A stretch of DNA of 38,713 bases from an uncultured Clostridia bacterium (GTDB lineage: Bacteria > Bacillota > Clostridia > Lachnospirales > CAG-274), in NCBI GenBank assembly GCA_947589665.1, contig CANQBJ010000019.1, forward strand, positions 1 to 38,713, written 5' to 3'. The notes beneath the pieces are model-generated. The model searched no databases and had not been told where the DNA came from. It saw only the letters and a list, made by a program, of their open reading frames with translations. Each line of letters begins with the position of its first letter. Positions within the stretch are counted from its first letter, which is position 1. The translations under genes and the position numbers were made by a program. Positions 1 through 9,618 of this stretch are shown piece by piece.

Positions 1-112
1 TTTTTCCTTTCTTTTTTTATTTCTATTCTATCAGATTTTTGGGTCTTTTGCGACTGCACTTTTAGTATATCACTCCACTTCGTTGAATTTAAAATACATT
101 TGCGTTGGGCTG

Positions 113-152
113 TCGATAGGGTCGAGTTATTAACTTAAACACAAATTCAATG
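113..152. repeat. Remnant end of the dispersed MITE-like element (copy R0)
   Basis: The stretch around AGGGTCGAGTTATTAAC followed by TTAAACACAAATTCAA closely matches the right end of copy R1 at 16196-16233. Only this end is recognisable; bases 1-112 do not match the rest of the element and hold nothing else I can identify. The end faces the hisE terminator, as in the other copies. Confidence 0.55.
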
Positions 153-166
153 CGACAATCCCATAA

Positions 167-190
167 AAAAAGAACGCCTAAGCGTCCTTT
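167..190 (-). terminator. Intrinsic terminator of the his operon
   Basis: Read on the minus strand, AAAGGACGC, a TTAG loop and GCGTTCTTT form a hairpin with one G-U pair, followed by a run of seven T. The upstream arm overlaps the hisE stop codon. It ends the histidine operon. Confidence 0.85.
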
Positions 191-551
191 AATTTATTTT
201 AGTTTCGTCTGTTCTATTTTCGGCTTTTCTTTTAGATTCCTTTTCCAGGTTCATATTTTCCTTGGCGCGGCGGTCGGCAAGCTCCTTGGCTATATCATCC
301 CATGTAATGCCCTTTTCCACCATCATGACCTCTGTATGGAAAAGTACGTCGCATATCTCGCCGACAATTTCGTCCTTATTGCTGTTCTTGGCAGCAATAA
401 TGGTCTCCGCTGCCTCCTCTCCTATTTTTTTGAGTATTTTGTCAAGTCCCTTTTTGAAGAGGTAGCAGGTATAGGAACCTTCCTGATAGTCTTCCTTTCT
501 GCCCTTTATCACATTGTATTCCTCATATAGCATATTTCCCAAATCTGACAT
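189..551 (-). CDS. hisE: Phosphoribosyl-ATP pyrophosphatase HisE
   Basis: HisE hydrolyses phosphoribosyl-ATP to phosphoribosyl-AMP and pyrophosphate, the second step of histidine synthesis, in the cytoplasm. The 120-residue product shows the MazG-like all-alpha signature: EEAAET at residues 45-50 and GEICDVLFH at 64-72 supply the acidic metal ligands. It is somewhat longer than the usual 95-110 residues because of a Lys/Glu-rich tail from about residue 95. The ATG has a good AAAGGAG site. It is the last gene of the operon, three bases after hisI, and its stop lies inside the terminator stem. HisE and HisI are separate proteins here, not the fusion seen in enterobacteria. Confidence 0.95.
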   Translation of the reverse strand: MSDLGNMLYEEYNVIKGRKEDYQEGSYTCYLFKKGLDKILKKIGEEAAETIIAAKNSNKDEIVGEICDVLFHTEVMMVEKGITWDDIAKELADRRAKENMNLEKESKRKAENRTDETKIN

Positions 552-554
552 AAT

Positions 555-878
555 TTATTCTCCTTTGTAATTCTCAAGCCTTCTGTAGAAGCAGGAGCGG
601 TTGCCCGTATGACAGGCTGCGCCTTCCTGCTCCACAAGCAGGAGTATGGTATCGCAGTCGCAGTCATATCTTATTTCCTTAACGTGCTGATAGTGTCCGC
701 TTATTTCTCCCTTTACCCAAAGACACTGACGCGAACGGCTGTAGTATGTGCCTAAGCCCGTCTTTACAGTAAGGTCAAAGGCCTTCTGATTCATATAGGC
801 AAGCATAAGCACTTCCTTATTTTTATAGTCCTGGGCTATACACGGCACAAGACCGTCCTTGTTGAATTTAATTTCCAT
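555..878 (-). CDS. hisI: Phosphoribosyl-AMP cyclohydrolase HisI
   Basis: HisI opens the adenine ring of phosphoribosyl-AMP, the third step of histidine synthesis. The 107-residue length is typical of the monofunctional enzyme. The zinc and magnesium site is visible: YDCDCD at residues 72-77 gives two cysteines, and the [14 protein letters not shown] stretch gives C89 and C96. The [10 protein letters not shown] motif near residue 50 is also characteristic. The start ATG lies within the last 11 bases of hisF and is preceded by AGGAG, so translation is probably coupled to hisF. Confidence 0.96.
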   Translation of the reverse strand: MEIKFNKDGLVPCIAQDYKNKEVLMLAYMNQKAFDLTVKTGLGTYYSRSRQCLWVKGEISGHYQHVKEIRYDCDCDTILLLVEQEGAACHTGNRSCFYRRLENYKGE

Positions 879-1644
879 AGCTTTCTCCTAATCTTACAGG
901 TATGCCCTGTACGGCAAGATATTTCTTCAGATCAATTATTTCCATTTCCCTGTAATGGAAAAGACTTGCGGCTAATGCCGCCTCTGCACCGCCCACTGTA
1001 AGAGCCTCGGCAAAGTGTTCCATAGTTCCTGCGCCGCCTGAGGCTATAACGGGAATAGAAACAGCGTCGCTTATCATTTTTGTAAGCTCCAGATCATAGC
1101 CTGCCTTAGTACCGTCGCAGTCCATACTGGTAAGCAGTATTTCGCCTGCGCCTCTTTTTTCCGCCTCGACAGCCCATTCAAGAGCGTCCTTGCCTGTATT
1201 TACTCTTCCGCCGTTTAAGTATACGTCATAACCCGATGTATCTCTTCTCTTTGCGTCTATGGCAACTACTACACACTGATCGCCAAATCTCTCAGCCGCT
1301 TCATTTATAAGCTCAGGTCTTTTTATAGCAGCAGAATTAACGGCTATCTTATCCGCTCCTGCGCTGAGTATTGCTCTGAAATCCTCTACACTTCTTATTC
1401 CGCCGCCTACAGTAAGGGGTATGAACACCTGTTCAGCCGTTCTTGCGACTACATCCAGCATTATATTTCTTGCGTCGGAGGACGCCGTTATATCCAGAAA
1501 TACTATTTCATCTGCAAGGGACTTGTTATACATTGCGGCTATTTCCACAGGGTCTCCCGCATCTCTCAGATTAACAAAGTTTACACCCTTTACAACTCTT
1601 CCGTTGTTTACGTCAAGGCATGGTATTATTCTCTTAGTGTGCAT
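868..1644 (-). CDS. hisF: Imidazole glycerol phosphate synthase cyclase subunit HisF
   Basis: HisF is the (beta-alpha)8 barrel subunit that uses ammonia from HisH to turn PRFAR into imidazole glycerol phosphate and AICAR. The two catalytic aspartates are at their standard positions, D11 in [12 protein letters not shown] and D130 in VVAIDAKR. Phosphate-binding glycine motifs ([17 protein letters not shown]) are present. At 258 residues it has the normal length, and GAAGGA precedes the ATG. Its partner hisH lies three genes upstream, separated from it by hisA and a yitT-family gene. Confidence 0.97.
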   Translation of the reverse strand: MHTKRIIPCLDVNNGRVVKGVNFVNLRDAGDPVEIAAMYNKSLADEIVFLDITASSDARNIMLDVVARTAEQVFIPLTVGGGIRSVEDFRAILSAGADKIAVNSAAIKRPELINEAAERFGDQCVVVAIDAKRRDTSGYDVYLNGGRVNTGKDALEWAVEAEKRGAGEILLTSMDCDGTKAGYDLELTKMISDAVSIPVIASGGAGTMEHFAEALTVGGAEAALAASLFHYREMEIIDLKKYLAVQGIPVRLGESYGN

Positions 1645-1647
1645 AGT

Positions 1648-2502
1648 CTATTCCTTCTTTTTCTTTATATGCTTTCCGACTATTTCCGAAACGTCGGAAA
1701 CAGTCATAAAGGCTGAGCCGTCATCATCCTGCACTATTCTTTTGAGCTCGCTCAGTTCGATACGGGTAACAACACAGTAAAGCACTATTTTCTTTCCGCT
1801 TATAAGTCCCTCGCCCTGAAGGAGAGTAACAGTCCTGCCTAAATGCCTGTATATGGTATCGGCTATCCTTTCGCCGTTTTCCGTGATTATCATAACTGCC
1901 TTTCCCTGATCCAGACCTGTTTCCACAATGTCTATTACCTTGGATGTAATAAAATAGGCAAGCAGGCTGTACAAGGCTCTGTCGGGGCCGAATATCAGTC
2001 CTGCGCAGGAATAAATTATAAGATTGAAGAAAAGTATTATCTGCCCCGTTGAGAACTGCGTCTTTTTGCTCAGCAGCAGTGAAACCGTGTCTATACCGTC
2101 TACACAGCCGCCGGAACGCATTATGATACCTACTCCAAGACCAAGGAACACACCGCCGTACACCGTAGCAAGCAAGGGATCGTCAGTTACCTCCTGCATT
2201 TCCTCAAAAACCACAAGAAAAGCTGAAAACACAAGCATTGCATATGTAGCCTTAAAGGCAAAGGTCTTGCCCATAAGCTTAAGTCCCATTATAAGAAAGG
2301 GTATGTTTAATATAACAATAAATATACTCAGCTTTATATGGAAAAGATGATTGAGTATGATAGATATACCTACTATACCGCCGTCAAGTATCTGCTTTGC
2401 AATAAGAAATTCCTCTATGGCAAAGGCGGCTATGGCAGCGCCTACCGTTATAAAAAAATATGAATAAATATATTTAAGGATGATATTCCTCTTATTATTC
2501 AT
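1648..2502 (-). CDS. YitT family membrane protein (DUF161/DUF2179)
   Basis: This is an integral membrane protein of the YitT/YebE family. About five hydrophobic segments occupy residues 10-190, including the family-typical GGxVGISIILNHLF and GLGVGIIMRSGGCVDGIDT loops. A soluble C-terminal DUF2179-type domain (about 200-280) contains GKAVMIITENGERIADTIY and FMTVSDVSEIVG. The transported substrate or function is not known for the family. A longer reading from a TTG at 2523 overlapping hisA is possible, but GGAGA with a six-base spacer favours the ATG at 2502, giving 284 residues. It lies 13 bases after hisA and three bases before hisF, on the operon strand with no promoter or terminator around it, so it should be co-transcribed with histidine biosynthesis. 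Confidence 0.88.
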   Translation of the reverse strand: MNNKRNIILKYIYSYFFITVGAAIAAFAIEEFLIAKQILDGGIVGISIILNHLFHIKLSIFIVILNIPFLIMGLKLMGKTFAFKATYAMLVFSAFLVVFEEMQEVTDDPLLATVYGGVFLGLGVGIIMRSGGCVDGIDTVSLLLSKKTQFSTGQIILFFNLIIYSCAGLIFGPDRALYSLLAYFITSKVIDIVETGLDQGKAVMIITENGERIADTIYRHLGRTVTLLQGEGLISGKKIVLYCVVTRIELSELKRIVQDDDGSAFMTVSDVSEIVGKHIKKKKE

Positions 2503-2515
2503 AAGCATTCTCCGT

Positions 2516-3229
2516 TCAGCCAAATTTTTCTATTACTTCCTTAAGGTCAAGAGCGCCGCTGTAGAGCGCCTTGCCTATTATAACTCCTGCGGCATTTATA
2601 TTCTTTACATTTTCAACATCACGCATATGAGATACACCGCCCGATGCGATTATATCCATACCCGTTTTCTCTATAAGCTCCTTTGTAGCGTAAATATTGG
2701 GGCCGCTCATCATACCGTCTTTTGCGATATCTGTATATATTATGGTATTTACACCGTATTTTTTCATTTCGTGGCAGAGGTCAACAGCCCTTACGCTGCT
2801 TATTTCCTCCCAGCCTGAAACAGCGACCATACCGTTTTTGGCATCTACGCCCACAGCTATCTTATCTCCGTAAAGCTTTACTGCCTCTCTTACAAGCTCA
2901 GGATTTTTCACGGCGGCAGTGCCTATTATCACCCTTGATGCGCCTGCGCTTATCCTGTCCTCTATATCTCTCAGACTTCTTACTCCTCCGCCTGTCTGTA
3001 TATTTACATTATATTTGGATTTGATGTCCTTTATTATATCTATTACAAAACTTCTGCCGTAGCGCGCGCCGTCAAGGTCTACTATGTGTATATAGTCCGC
3101 TCCTGCCTCCACCCAGTCCTTAGCTGCCTCGGAAGGCTCGTCATTGAAAACCGTCACACTGTCAAAGCTGCCCTGTGAAAGTCTTACAGCCTTGCCGTCA
3201 ATTATATCTATTGCAGGATATATCTGCAT
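2516..3229 (-). CDS. hisA: ProFAR isomerase HisA
   Basis: HisA isomerises ProFAR to PRFAR, the fourth step of histidine synthesis, on a (beta-alpha)8 barrel related to HisF. The catalytic pair is visible as D8 in AIDIIDGKAVRL and D129 in VGVDAKNG. The phosphate-binding loops IQTGGGVRS and IIASGGVS are intact. The 237 residues match the family. Its ATG is one base beyond the hisH stop. The next gene downstream is yitT rather than hisF, which is the unusual part of this operon. Confidence 0.96.
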   Translation of the reverse strand: MQIYPAIDIIDGKAVRLSQGSFDSVTVFNDEPSEAAKDWVEAGADYIHIVDLDGARYGRSFVIDIIKDIKSKYNVNIQTGGGVRSLRDIEDRISAGASRVIIGTAAVKNPELVREAVKLYGDKIAVGVDAKNGMVAVSGWEEISSVRAVDLCHEMKKYGVNTIIYTDIAKDGMMSGPNIYATKELIEKTGMDIIASGGVSHMRDVENVKNINAAGVIIGKALYSGALDLKEVIEKFG

Positions 3230-3230
3230 A

Positions 3231-3830
3231 TTAAATTCCTCCGAAATTCTTTAATATTTCAAGCCCCACGTCACCGCTTTTTTCAGGGTGGAACTGCAGG
3301 GCAAATATATTGTCCTTCTGTACTGCGACCTGTATTTCCCTGCCGTAATCCGTAGTGGCGGATACTACAGGAATATCCTCTGTCTCCAGATAATAGGAAT
3401 GCACAAAGTATACATAAGGACTTTCTCCCAGTCCTTCAAAAAGGGGAGAACGTATTTTTATATTAAGGTTATTCCAACCGATATGGGGCTTTTTAACATT
3501 GTCGGGAAGAAGCTTTATTTCACCTCTTATAAGTCCAAGCCCTTCATACTCGCCGTATTCATAGCTTTTGTCAAATATAAGCTGCATACCTAAGCATATG
3601 CCTAAAAAGGGCTTATTTTTGTCTACGGCATCATATATTACCTTGTCTATGCCTCTGTTCCTTATAGTGGCTATAGCGTCCCCGAAAGCGCCTACACCGG
3701 GGAGTACAAGCTTATCGGCAGCCTGCATCACAGCCGTATCATCTGTTATAACAGCCTCCTGTCCCACAAACTCCAGCGCCTTCTGTACACTTCTCAGATT
3801 GCCCATTCCATAATCTATGATCGCTATCAT
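3231..3830 (-). CDS. hisH: Imidazole glycerol phosphate synthase glutaminase subunit HisH
   Basis: HisH is the class I glutamine amidotransferase that feeds ammonia to HisF. The nucleophile elbow is LGICLGMQ with C79, and the catalytic His-Glu pair is H181 and E183 in LQFHPEKSGD. The N-terminal DYGMGNLRSV motif is diagnostic. The length of 199 residues is normal. Its ATG overlaps the hisB stop as TAATG, consistent with translational coupling. Confidence 0.97.
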   Translation of the reverse strand: MIAIIDYGMGNLRSVQKALEFVGQEAVITDDTAVMQAADKLVLPGVGAFGDAIATIRNRGIDKVIYDAVDKNKPFLGICLGMQLIFDKSYEYGEYEGLGLIRGEIKLLPDNVKKPHIGWNNLNIKIRSPLFEGLGESPYVYFVHSYYLETEDIPVVSATTDYGREIQVAVQKDNIFALQFHPEKSGDVGLEILKNFGGI

Positions 3831-4420
3831 TATTCCAACATTCCTTTAGTAGATAATACACCGTCTATTCTGTCGTCTATAGACACAGCCATATCCACAG
3901 CCTTGCCAAATGCCTTGAACATAGCCTCGGCTATATGGTGATTGTTTTTTCCGTCAAGAACCTTGATATGAAGAGTCATACCGCAGTTGTCCGCAACAGC
4001 CCTAAAAAACTCCTCTACCATTTCAAGGTCAAAAAGACCTATGCTTGGCGCTGAGAACCTGCCGTCAAAATTAAGATATGACCTGCCTGAGAAATCCAGT
4101 GCGCAGAGTACAAGAGCCTCGTCCATAGGCACAACGGCATAGCCGTATCTTCTTATGCCCTCCTTATCGCCAAGAGCCTCTTCAAAGCACTTGCCCAGTA
4201 CTATGCCTACATCCTCAACAGTGTGGTGGCAGTCCACATCCAGATCGCCTTCACAGTCTATATTAAGGTCTAAAAATCCATGCTTTGAAATATGGGTCAG
4301 CATATGGTCAAAAAAGCCTACTCCTGTATTTATGTTATTTACGCCGCTGCCGTCAATATCAAGGCTCATTTTGATCCTGGTCTCATAGGTATTGCGCTTA
4401 ATGCTTGCTATTCTGTTCAC
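3830..4420 (-). CDS. hisB: Imidazoleglycerol-phosphate dehydratase HisB
   Basis: HisB dehydrates imidazole glycerol phosphate to imidazole acetol phosphate. The repeated metal-binding motifs are present: GFFDHMLTHISKH near residue 35, DCHHTVEDVG near 65 and KNNHHIAEAMFKAF near 158. At 196 residues it is the monofunctional dehydratase. It lacks the N-terminal HAD histidinol phosphatase domain of the enterobacterial fusion, so the phosphatase must be encoded elsewhere. It follows hisD after 18 bases and overlaps hisH by one base. Confidence 0.97.
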   Translation of the reverse strand: MNRIASIKRNTYETRIKMSLDIDGSGVNNINTGVGFFDHMLTHISKHGFLDLNIDCEGDLDVDCHHTVEDVGIVLGKCFEEALGDKEGIRRYGYAVVPMDEALVLCALDFSGRSYLNFDGRFSAPSIGLFDLEMVEEFFRAVADNCGMTLHIKVLDGKNNHHIAEAMFKAFGKAVDMAVSIDDRIDGVLSTKGMLE

Positions 4421-4438
4421 TGTATTCCCTCCTTGTCC

Positions 4439-5728
4439 TTATAATCTTACTTTAACCGAGTTTGCATGGGCAGTAAGTCCCTCTGCCTCAGCAAACTTTA
4501 TAACATCCTCGCCAAGCTCCTCAAGGGCTGACTTGCTGAAGGATATTATGCTTGATTTCTTTATATAGTCATCTATTGAAAGGGGTGAGAAAAATCTTGC
4601 CGTACCACCTGTAGGAAGAACGTGATTAGGTCCTGCCATATAGTCGCCTAAAGGCTCCGGTGTATAATGACCTAGGAATATGGCGCCTGCATTCCTTATC
4701 TTTGACAAAAATCCAAAGGGTTCCCTTGTGGAAAGCTCCATATGCTCAGGAGCTATCCTGTTGCAAAGCTCACATCCCTCGTCAAGGTCGTTCACAACTA
4801 TTATTGCGCCGTAGTTGTCAAGAGATTTCTCTATTATAGCCTTTCTTTCAAGTACTGCCGTCTGCTTTTCCACCTCTGCCTTAACCTTTTCGGCAAGCTC
4901 AGGAGAGTCTGTAATAAGCACGGCAGAGGCAAGCTCGTCATGTTCTGCCTGTGAAAGCAGGTCTGCCGCTACATACACAGGGTCTGCGCTGTCATCTGCC
5001 AGTATAAGTATCTCGCTTGGTCCTGCCACAGAGTCTATATTTACATAGCCGTATACACTTCTCTTGGCAAGGGCTACGAATATATTGCCCGGTCCTACTA
5101 TCTTGTCTACCTTGGGTATGCTTTCTGTACCGAAGGCAAGAGCGCCTATAGCCTGTGCGCCGCCTACCTTGTATATCCTGTCTGCGCCTGCTATATCCGC
5201 CGCAACTATGGTAGTGGGATATACCTTGCCATCGGCTGAGGGTGGAGTAGTCATAACTATTTCATCTACTCCGGCTACCTTAGCTGGTATTATATTCATA
5301 AGCACGCTTGACGGATAGGCAGCCTTTCCGCCGGGAACATACACTCCTACCCTTTCAAGGGGTCTTATAAGCTGACCCAGCATTTCTCCGTTGCTGCTTG
5401 GTTCAAGCCAACTGTTTGTCTTTTGCTTTTCGTGGAATGCCTTTATTCTGTCGGCAGCCTTTTTTATAACTCTTATAAGCTCCGCATCCACCTGTGAATA
5501 TGCCTCTTCGATCTCTGCCTTTGTGACAAGTATATTATCGCTGTTTACATCAAATTTGTCAAATTCCTTTGTGTAACCGAACAGCGCCTTGTCGCCCTTT
5601 GCCTTTATATCGGCAAGTATATTGTCAACTATATGCTGTACATTGCCATGCTCCAGCTGAGAACGGGATAAAAGACTTTCTGTAAGTCTCCTGCCCTCCT
5701 CATCGTTATATTTTATAATTCTTATCAA
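4439..5728 (-). CDS. hisD: Histidinol dehydrogenase HisD
   Basis: HisD is the zinc- and NAD-dependent enzyme that oxidises histidinol to histidine in two steps. The 429-residue product has the family motifs: [14 protein letters not shown] near residue 131, [14 protein letters not shown] near 212, the zinc-ligand region LSQAEHDE near 258, RIAPEHMEL near 326 and [13 protein letters not shown] near 360. Its ATG overlaps the hisG stop by four bases (ATGA). The substrate histidinol requires HisC and a phosphatase, and neither is in this operon. Confidence 0.97.
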   Translation of the reverse strand: MIRIIKYNDEEGRRLTESLLSRSQLEHGNVQHIVDNILADIKAKGDKALFGYTKEFDKFDVNSDNILVTKAEIEEAYSQVDAELIRVIKKAADRIKAFHEKQKTNSWLEPSSNGEMLGQLIRPLERVGVYVPGGKAAYPSSVLMNIIPAKVAGVDEIVMTTPPSADGKVYPTTIVAADIAGADRIYKVGGAQAIGALAFGTESIPKVDKIVGPGNIFVALAKRSVYGYVNIDSVAGPSEILILADDSADPVYVAADLLSQAEHDELASAVLITDSPELAEKVKAEVEKQTAVLERKAIIEKSLDNYGAIIVVNDLDEGCELCNRIAPEHMELSTREPFGFLSKIRNAGAIFLGHYTPEPLGDYMAGPNHVLPTGGTARFFSPLSIDDYIKKSSIISFSKSALEELGEDVIKFAEAEGLTAHANSVKVRL

Positions 5729-6369
5729 CTGTTTTCACCTGCCATTTTTCTTAAGCCTTTCATTATTTCAGCTATTCTCTCATGCTCCAGCTTCATGCTT
5801 ACTCTGTTTACCACTACTCTTGCGGAAACAGGGCATATATCAGCCAGTACCTCAAGGCCGTTTGCCTTTAATGTGGAGCCTGTTTCGACTATATCCACTA
5901 TTACATCGCTAAGTCCCACTATAGGCGCAAGCTCTACACTTCCGTGAAGCTTTATTATCTCTATAGTCTGATGCTTTTTCTGATAAAAATACTCCTTTGC
6001 CACATTGGGATACTTAGTAGCAACTCTCAGATCCAGCGAATTGTTGAGCTTGTCCATAGTATCTCTGTAGCCTGCAACTGCAAAGCGGCATTTACCCATA
6101 TTAAGGTCCATTACCTCATAAAGATTTCTGCCCTCCTCCAGAAGAGTGTCCTTGCCTACGATACCTATATCAGCCGTACCGCTTTCCACATATGTAGGCA
6201 CATCGGATGCCTTTGCAAGAAAAAATTTCAGCTTTAGCTCTTCATTTGTAAAAATAAGCCTTCTGGAGTTTTCCTTCATTTCATCACAGGTTATCCCTAT
6301 TTTTTCAAGAAGCTCCATAGTCTTGTCTGCAAGTCTGCCCTTGGCAAGAGCAAAAGTCAAATATTCCAT
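5725..6369 (-). CDS. hisG: ATP phosphoribosyltransferase, short form, HisG
   Basis: HisG condenses ATP with PRPP, the first and normally feedback-controlled step of histidine synthesis. The 214-residue product is the short form: it has the catalytic core ([10 protein letters not shown] at the start, [10 protein letters not shown] near 70, the PRPP-binding region with [15 protein letters not shown] near 160) but no C-terminal regulatory domain. In this class activity and histidine inhibition need HisZ, which is encoded directly upstream with a one-base TAATG overlap, so the two can be made together. Confidence 0.96.
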   Translation of the reverse strand: MEYLTFALAKGRLADKTMELLEKIGITCDEMKENSRRLIFTNEELKLKFFLAKASDVPTYVESGTADIGIVGKDTLLEEGRNLYEVMDLNMGKCRFAVAGYRDTMDKLNNSLDLRVATKYPNVAKEYFYQKKHQTIEIIKLHGSVELAPIVGLSDVIVDIVETGSTLKANGLEVLADICPVSARVVVNRVSMKLEHERIAEIMKGLRKMAGENS

Positions 6370-7544
6370 TACTCTGCCTCCTTTATGCCTGCATACAATA
6401 TTTTTTTGATGCCTTTTCTTGCGGCATATTCCTTGTTTTTGTCAATATCACTGCCTATAAGGCTTATTTCAACGGTAAAGCCCTCTGCTCTAAGCTCCTC
6501 GGCTCTTTTAAAGGCAGAGGCTCTGCTGTCCTCATCATATACCACAAGTATATCTGCGCCTGTCTTTGCATCAGCCCTCATTGTACTCATTATATCGTTT
6601 ACCTTAAGTGAAAAGCCTACTGCAGGCATAGGTGAGCCAAATTTTTCCACCATATTGTCATAACGTCCGCCGTCCAGTACGGAAGAACCCGTACCCTTGG
6701 CATAGCCTCTGAATATAAGCCCCGTATAGTAGTCCATAGAGCCTATAACTCCCAGATCAAAGGAAATATATTTACTCATACCTAAGCTGTCCATAATGGA
6801 ATATACCCTGCTCAGATAGTCAAGAGCATCGATTGCGGCGCTGCTCCTTACTCTGTCCTTCACATTGTCTATAACCGACATATCGCCTATAAGGAAGGGC
6901 AGCTCCTGTAGAATATATCTTATGTTTTCATTGCTTATTTTTTCCGCAAGCTCATTTACCGCTACATAATTCTTGCCTATGATCGCCTGCTGTATTTTTT
7001 CCGCCGTCTTTTCGTCAGCAGAACCTTCGTCTATTACGCTCTTAAGAAAGAGAGCGTGTCCTATATCCAGCTTAAAGTCCTTAAGACCTGCTGCCAAAAG
7101 GGAATTAACGGCAATGACCAGCACTTCGATATCGGCGTCTATGGAATTAACACCTATAAGCTCTATGCCTGCCTGTGTAAACTCTCTCAGCTTGCCCTGA
7201 TAGTTCTCATTGGAGCGGAACATATTCTCAATGTATGAAAAGCGCATAGGTATATCCTTATGGCTGTAGGCAGTCGCCGCTATCCTTGCTATAGCAGGCG
7301 TCATATCGGGCCTTAAGACAAGGAGAGAGCCGTCTCTGTCAAGAAACTTATAGGTCCTCCTGTCCTTTATACCGCCCATATTGCAGAATACGTCATTATA
7401 TTCAAAGGTAGGGCTTGTAATACGGGCATAGCCTGATTTACGGAATACCTCCGCCACATTTTTTTCAATTTCACTTTTTGATCTGCATTCCTCGGGGAGA
7501 TAGTCCTTAACTCCCTCGGGTGTATGTAATTTACTTATAAGCAT
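6369..7544 (-). CDS. hisZ: ATP phosphoribosyltransferase regulatory subunit HisZ
   Basis: HisZ is a paralogue of histidyl-tRNA synthetase that has lost aminoacylation and serves as the regulatory subunit of short-form HisG. The 391-residue product starts with the usual [13 protein letters not shown] motif. It keeps class II synthetase remnants ([14 protein letters not shown], a [14 protein letters not shown] motif, [13 protein letters not shown]) but is shorter than HisRS. It opens the his operon. The ATG at 7544 is the only in-frame start that fits. The nearest Shine-Dalgarno-like AAAGGAA is about 24 bases upstream, with an AGCTG/CAGCT inverted repeat between. Confidence 0.93.
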   Translation of the reverse strand: MLISKLHTPEGVKDYLPEECRSKSEIEKNVAEVFRKSGYARITSPTFEYNDVFCNMGGIKDRRTYKFLDRDGSLLVLRPDMTPAIARIAATAYSHKDIPMRFSYIENMFRSNENYQGKLREFTQAGIELIGVNSIDADIEVLVIAVNSLLAAGLKDFKLDIGHALFLKSVIDEGSADEKTAEKIQQAIIGKNYVAVNELAEKISNENIRYILQELPFLIGDMSVIDNVKDRVRSSAAIDALDYLSRVYSIMDSLGMSKYISFDLGVIGSMDYYTGLIFRGYAKGTGSSVLDGGRYDNMVEKFGSPMPAVGFSLKVNDIMSTMRADAKTGADILVVYDEDSRASAFKRAEELRAEGFTVEISLIGSDIDKNKEYAARKGIKKILYAGIKEAE

Positions 7545-7619
7545 AGCTGTTATGCTGAATACACAGCTTTCCTTTCCGACATAATTTGCTTTATCGTGCT
7601 AAAGCGATAAATTATTACA

Positions 7620-7647
7620 ATTATATCACATAAACCTGTTTTGTCAA
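7620..7647 (-). promoter_or_regulatory. Sigma-A promoter of the his operon
   Basis: On the minus strand TTGACA (7642-7647) and TATAAT (7620-7625) are perfect consensus boxes with a 16-base spacer. Transcription should start near 7613, giving a leader of about 70 bases. The leader holds a TTTATCG/CGATAAA stem. I see no T-box specifier or terminator in it. Confidence 0.85.
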
Positions 7648-7659
7648 GCCTTATAACAA

Positions 7660-7692
7660 AAGGGCTGCAAGGTATTAACCCGAAGCCCTTTC
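7660..7692 (-). terminator. Intrinsic terminator after clpX
   Basis: Read on the minus strand, AAAGGGCT and AGCCCTTTT pair around a loop of about 17 bases directly after the clpX stop. It separates the tig-clpP-clpX unit from the his operon, whose promoter begins 13-18 bases further on. Confidence 0.75.
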
Positions 7693-7697
7693 ATATT

Positions 7698-8996
7698 TTA
7701 TCCCGCTGCGTTAGTTTTCTTTGCCGCAGTTGTTCTTCTTTTTCTTACGGGAGATTGTCTGTCAGCGTTTATTACAAGCTCAGGCGGCTTGTTATTCTTC
7801 ACTGTATCCTCTGTGATGATGCATTTTTCTATAGTGGCATCTGAGGGTACGCTGTACATAACATCTCTCATAAACTCTTCTATAATAGCCCTTAAGCCTC
7901 TTGCGCCCGTTTCCTGTTCAATAGCCTTCTGTGCTATTGCCTTAAGGGCAGCAGGCTCAAACTCAAGTGAAACACCGTCTAACTCAAGTATATACTTATA
8001 CTGCTTTATAAGAGCGTTCTTAGGCTCTGTCAATATTCTTATAAGGCTGTCCTCGTCAAGGCTCTGCAAAGCTGCAACTATAGGCATACGTCCTATAAGC
8101 TCAGGTATAAGACCATACTTTACAAGGTCCTGGGGTATAACGTGTTTAAAAAGCTCGCCGCTGTTTCTGTCCTTCTTGCTCTTGACCTCTGCGCCAAAGC
8201 CTATTACCTTGTTTGTAAGCCTTTTGTCTACTATCTTTTCAAGACCTGCAAAAGCGCCGCCCAATATAAAGAGAATGTTGGTAGTATCTATCTGTATAAA
8301 TTCCTGATGGGGGTGCTTTCTGCCGCCCTGGGGAGGCACATTTGCAACAGTACCCTCAAGTATCTTAAGAAGAGCTTGCTGTACACCCTCGCCGCTTACA
8401 TCCCTTGTAATAGAAGGATTGTCAGACTTCCTGGCAATCTTGTCTATCTCGTCTATATATATGATACCCTTTTCCGCTCTCTCTATATCGAAGTCCGCAG
8501 CCTGTATTATCTTAAGGAGTATATTTTCAACGTCCTCACCGACATAGCCTGCCTCTGTAAGACTTGTGGCATCGGCTATTGCAAAGGGTACATTTATTAT
8601 CCTTGCAAGAGTCTGAGCAAGATATGTCTTGCCTACACCCGTAGGACCTATCATAAGTATATTGCTTTTCTGAAGCTCTACTTCATTCTTATCCTCATTT
8701 GCGGCGATCCTCTTATAGTGATTATACACTGCCACGGCAAGGGATTTCTTTGCCTCGTCCTGACCTATTACATATTCGTCAAGAGCAGCCTTTATCTCCT
8801 CGGGCTTGAGAAGTCCTCTGTCGTCATAGTAGTCCTCTCTCTCCGCCTCAAACTCGTCCTGTATTATCTCATGGCACAAGTCTATACACTCGTTGCATAT
8901 ATACACATGAGGTCCTGCTATAAGTCTTTTGACCATATCCTGGGATTTACCGCAGAATGAACACTTTAACTTCTTGTCGTCAATTTTAGATGCCAT
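7698..8996 (-). CDS. clpX: ATP-dependent Clp protease ATPase subunit ClpX
   Basis: ClpX is the AAA+ unfoldase that recognises substrates and threads them into ClpP. The N-terminal zinc-binding domain has C12, C15, C34 and C37 (CSFC, CNEC). The Walker A motif [15 protein letters not shown] lies near residue 113 and Walker [12 protein letters not shown] near 175. A RIGRMP-like pore/sensor region appears as [10 protein letters not shown] near 312. The 432 residues are normal, with a slightly basic tail. It is the third gene of the conserved tig-clpP-clpX order, 12 bases after clpP. Confidence 0.98.
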   Translation of the reverse strand: MASKIDDKKLKCSFCGKSQDMVKRLIAGPHVYICNECIDLCHEIIQDEFEAEREDYYDDRGLLKPEEIKAALDEYVIGQDEAKKSLAVAVYNHYKRIAANEDKNEVELQKSNILMIGPTGVGKTYLAQTLARIINVPFAIADATSLTEAGYVGEDVENILLKIIQAADFDIERAEKGIIYIDEIDKIARKSDNPSITRDVSGEGVQQALLKILEGTVANVPPQGGRKHPHQEFIQIDTTNILFILGGAFAGLEKIVDKRLTNKVIGFGAEVKSKKDRNSGELFKHVIPQDLVKYGLIPELIGRMPIVAALQSLDEDSLIRILTEPKNALIKQYKYILELDGVSLEFEPAALKAIAQKAIEQETGARGLRAIIEEFMRDVMYSVPSDATIEKCIITEDTVKNNKPPELVINADRQSPVRKRRTTAAKKTNAAG

Positions 8997-9008
8997 ATAT
9001 TCTCTCCT

Positions 9009-9593
9009 TTAGCGGGGCTTGACTATAATATCGTCTATAAGCCCATATTCCTTAGCATCGACAGCAGACATAAAATTATCTCTTTCGGTATCTGCCTGAA
9101 TTACCTCTAATGGTTTTCCCGTATTTTCGGAAAGTATTCTGTTAAGCTTATCTCTTGTCTTAAGTATCCAGTCGGCATGAATCTTTATATCCGATGCCTG
9201 ACCTCTTGCGCCGCCCAAGGGCTGATGTATCATTATCTCGGAGTTGGGAAGAGCAAATCTCTTGCCCTTTGCCCCGCCTGAGAGCAGGAAGGCGCCCATA
9301 CTTGCCGCCATTCCTATACATATGGTAGATACATCGGGCTTTATATACTGCATAGTATCGTAAATTGCCATACCAGCAGTTACGGAGCCGCCGGGACTGT
9401 TGATATAAAGATTGATGTCCTTGTCAGGGTCCTCTGCCGCAAGGAAAAGAAGCTGAGCCACAACAAGGCTTGCCGTAACGTCATTTACCTCTTCGCCTAA
9501 AAATATGATCCTGTCCTGTAAAAGCCTTGAATATATATCATAGGACCTTTCGCCCATAGCCGTTTTTTCTACAACGATAGGTACCAAACTCAT
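9009..9593 (-). CDS. clpP: ATP-dependent Clp protease proteolytic subunit ClpP
   Basis: ClpP forms the tetradecameric serine protease chamber served by ClpX and related ATPases. The catalytic serine is S98 in [11 protein letters not shown] and the histidine is H123 in IMIHQPLGG. The [11 protein letters not shown] motif near residue 64 is also typical. The 194-residue length is that of the mature-like clostridial form. It starts with an ATG after GAGGGGGT and sits between tig and clpX on one strand. Confidence 0.98.
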   Translation of the reverse strand: MSLVPIVVEKTAMGERSYDIYSRLLQDRIIFLGEEVNDVTASLVVAQLLFLAAEDPDKDINLYINSPGGSVTAGMAIYDTMQYIKPDVSTICIGMAASMGAFLLSGGAKGKRFALPNSEIMIHQPLGGARGQASDIKIHADWILKTRDKLNRILSENTGKPLEVIQADTERDNFMSAVDAKEYGLIDDIIVKPR

Positions 9594-9618
9594 TCATATA
9601 CCCCCTCTGTCTGTAAAA

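Noticed and set aside
7545..7640. T-box or histidine attenuator in the his leader
   Set aside because: The leader is only about 70 bases, with no T-box sequence, no His-codon leader peptide and no terminator.
8142..8960. 272-residue open frame on the plus strand opposite clpX
   Set aside because: It is the antisense shadow of clpX with Tyr/Leu/Cys-rich low-complexity composition, no ribosome site and no family resemblance.
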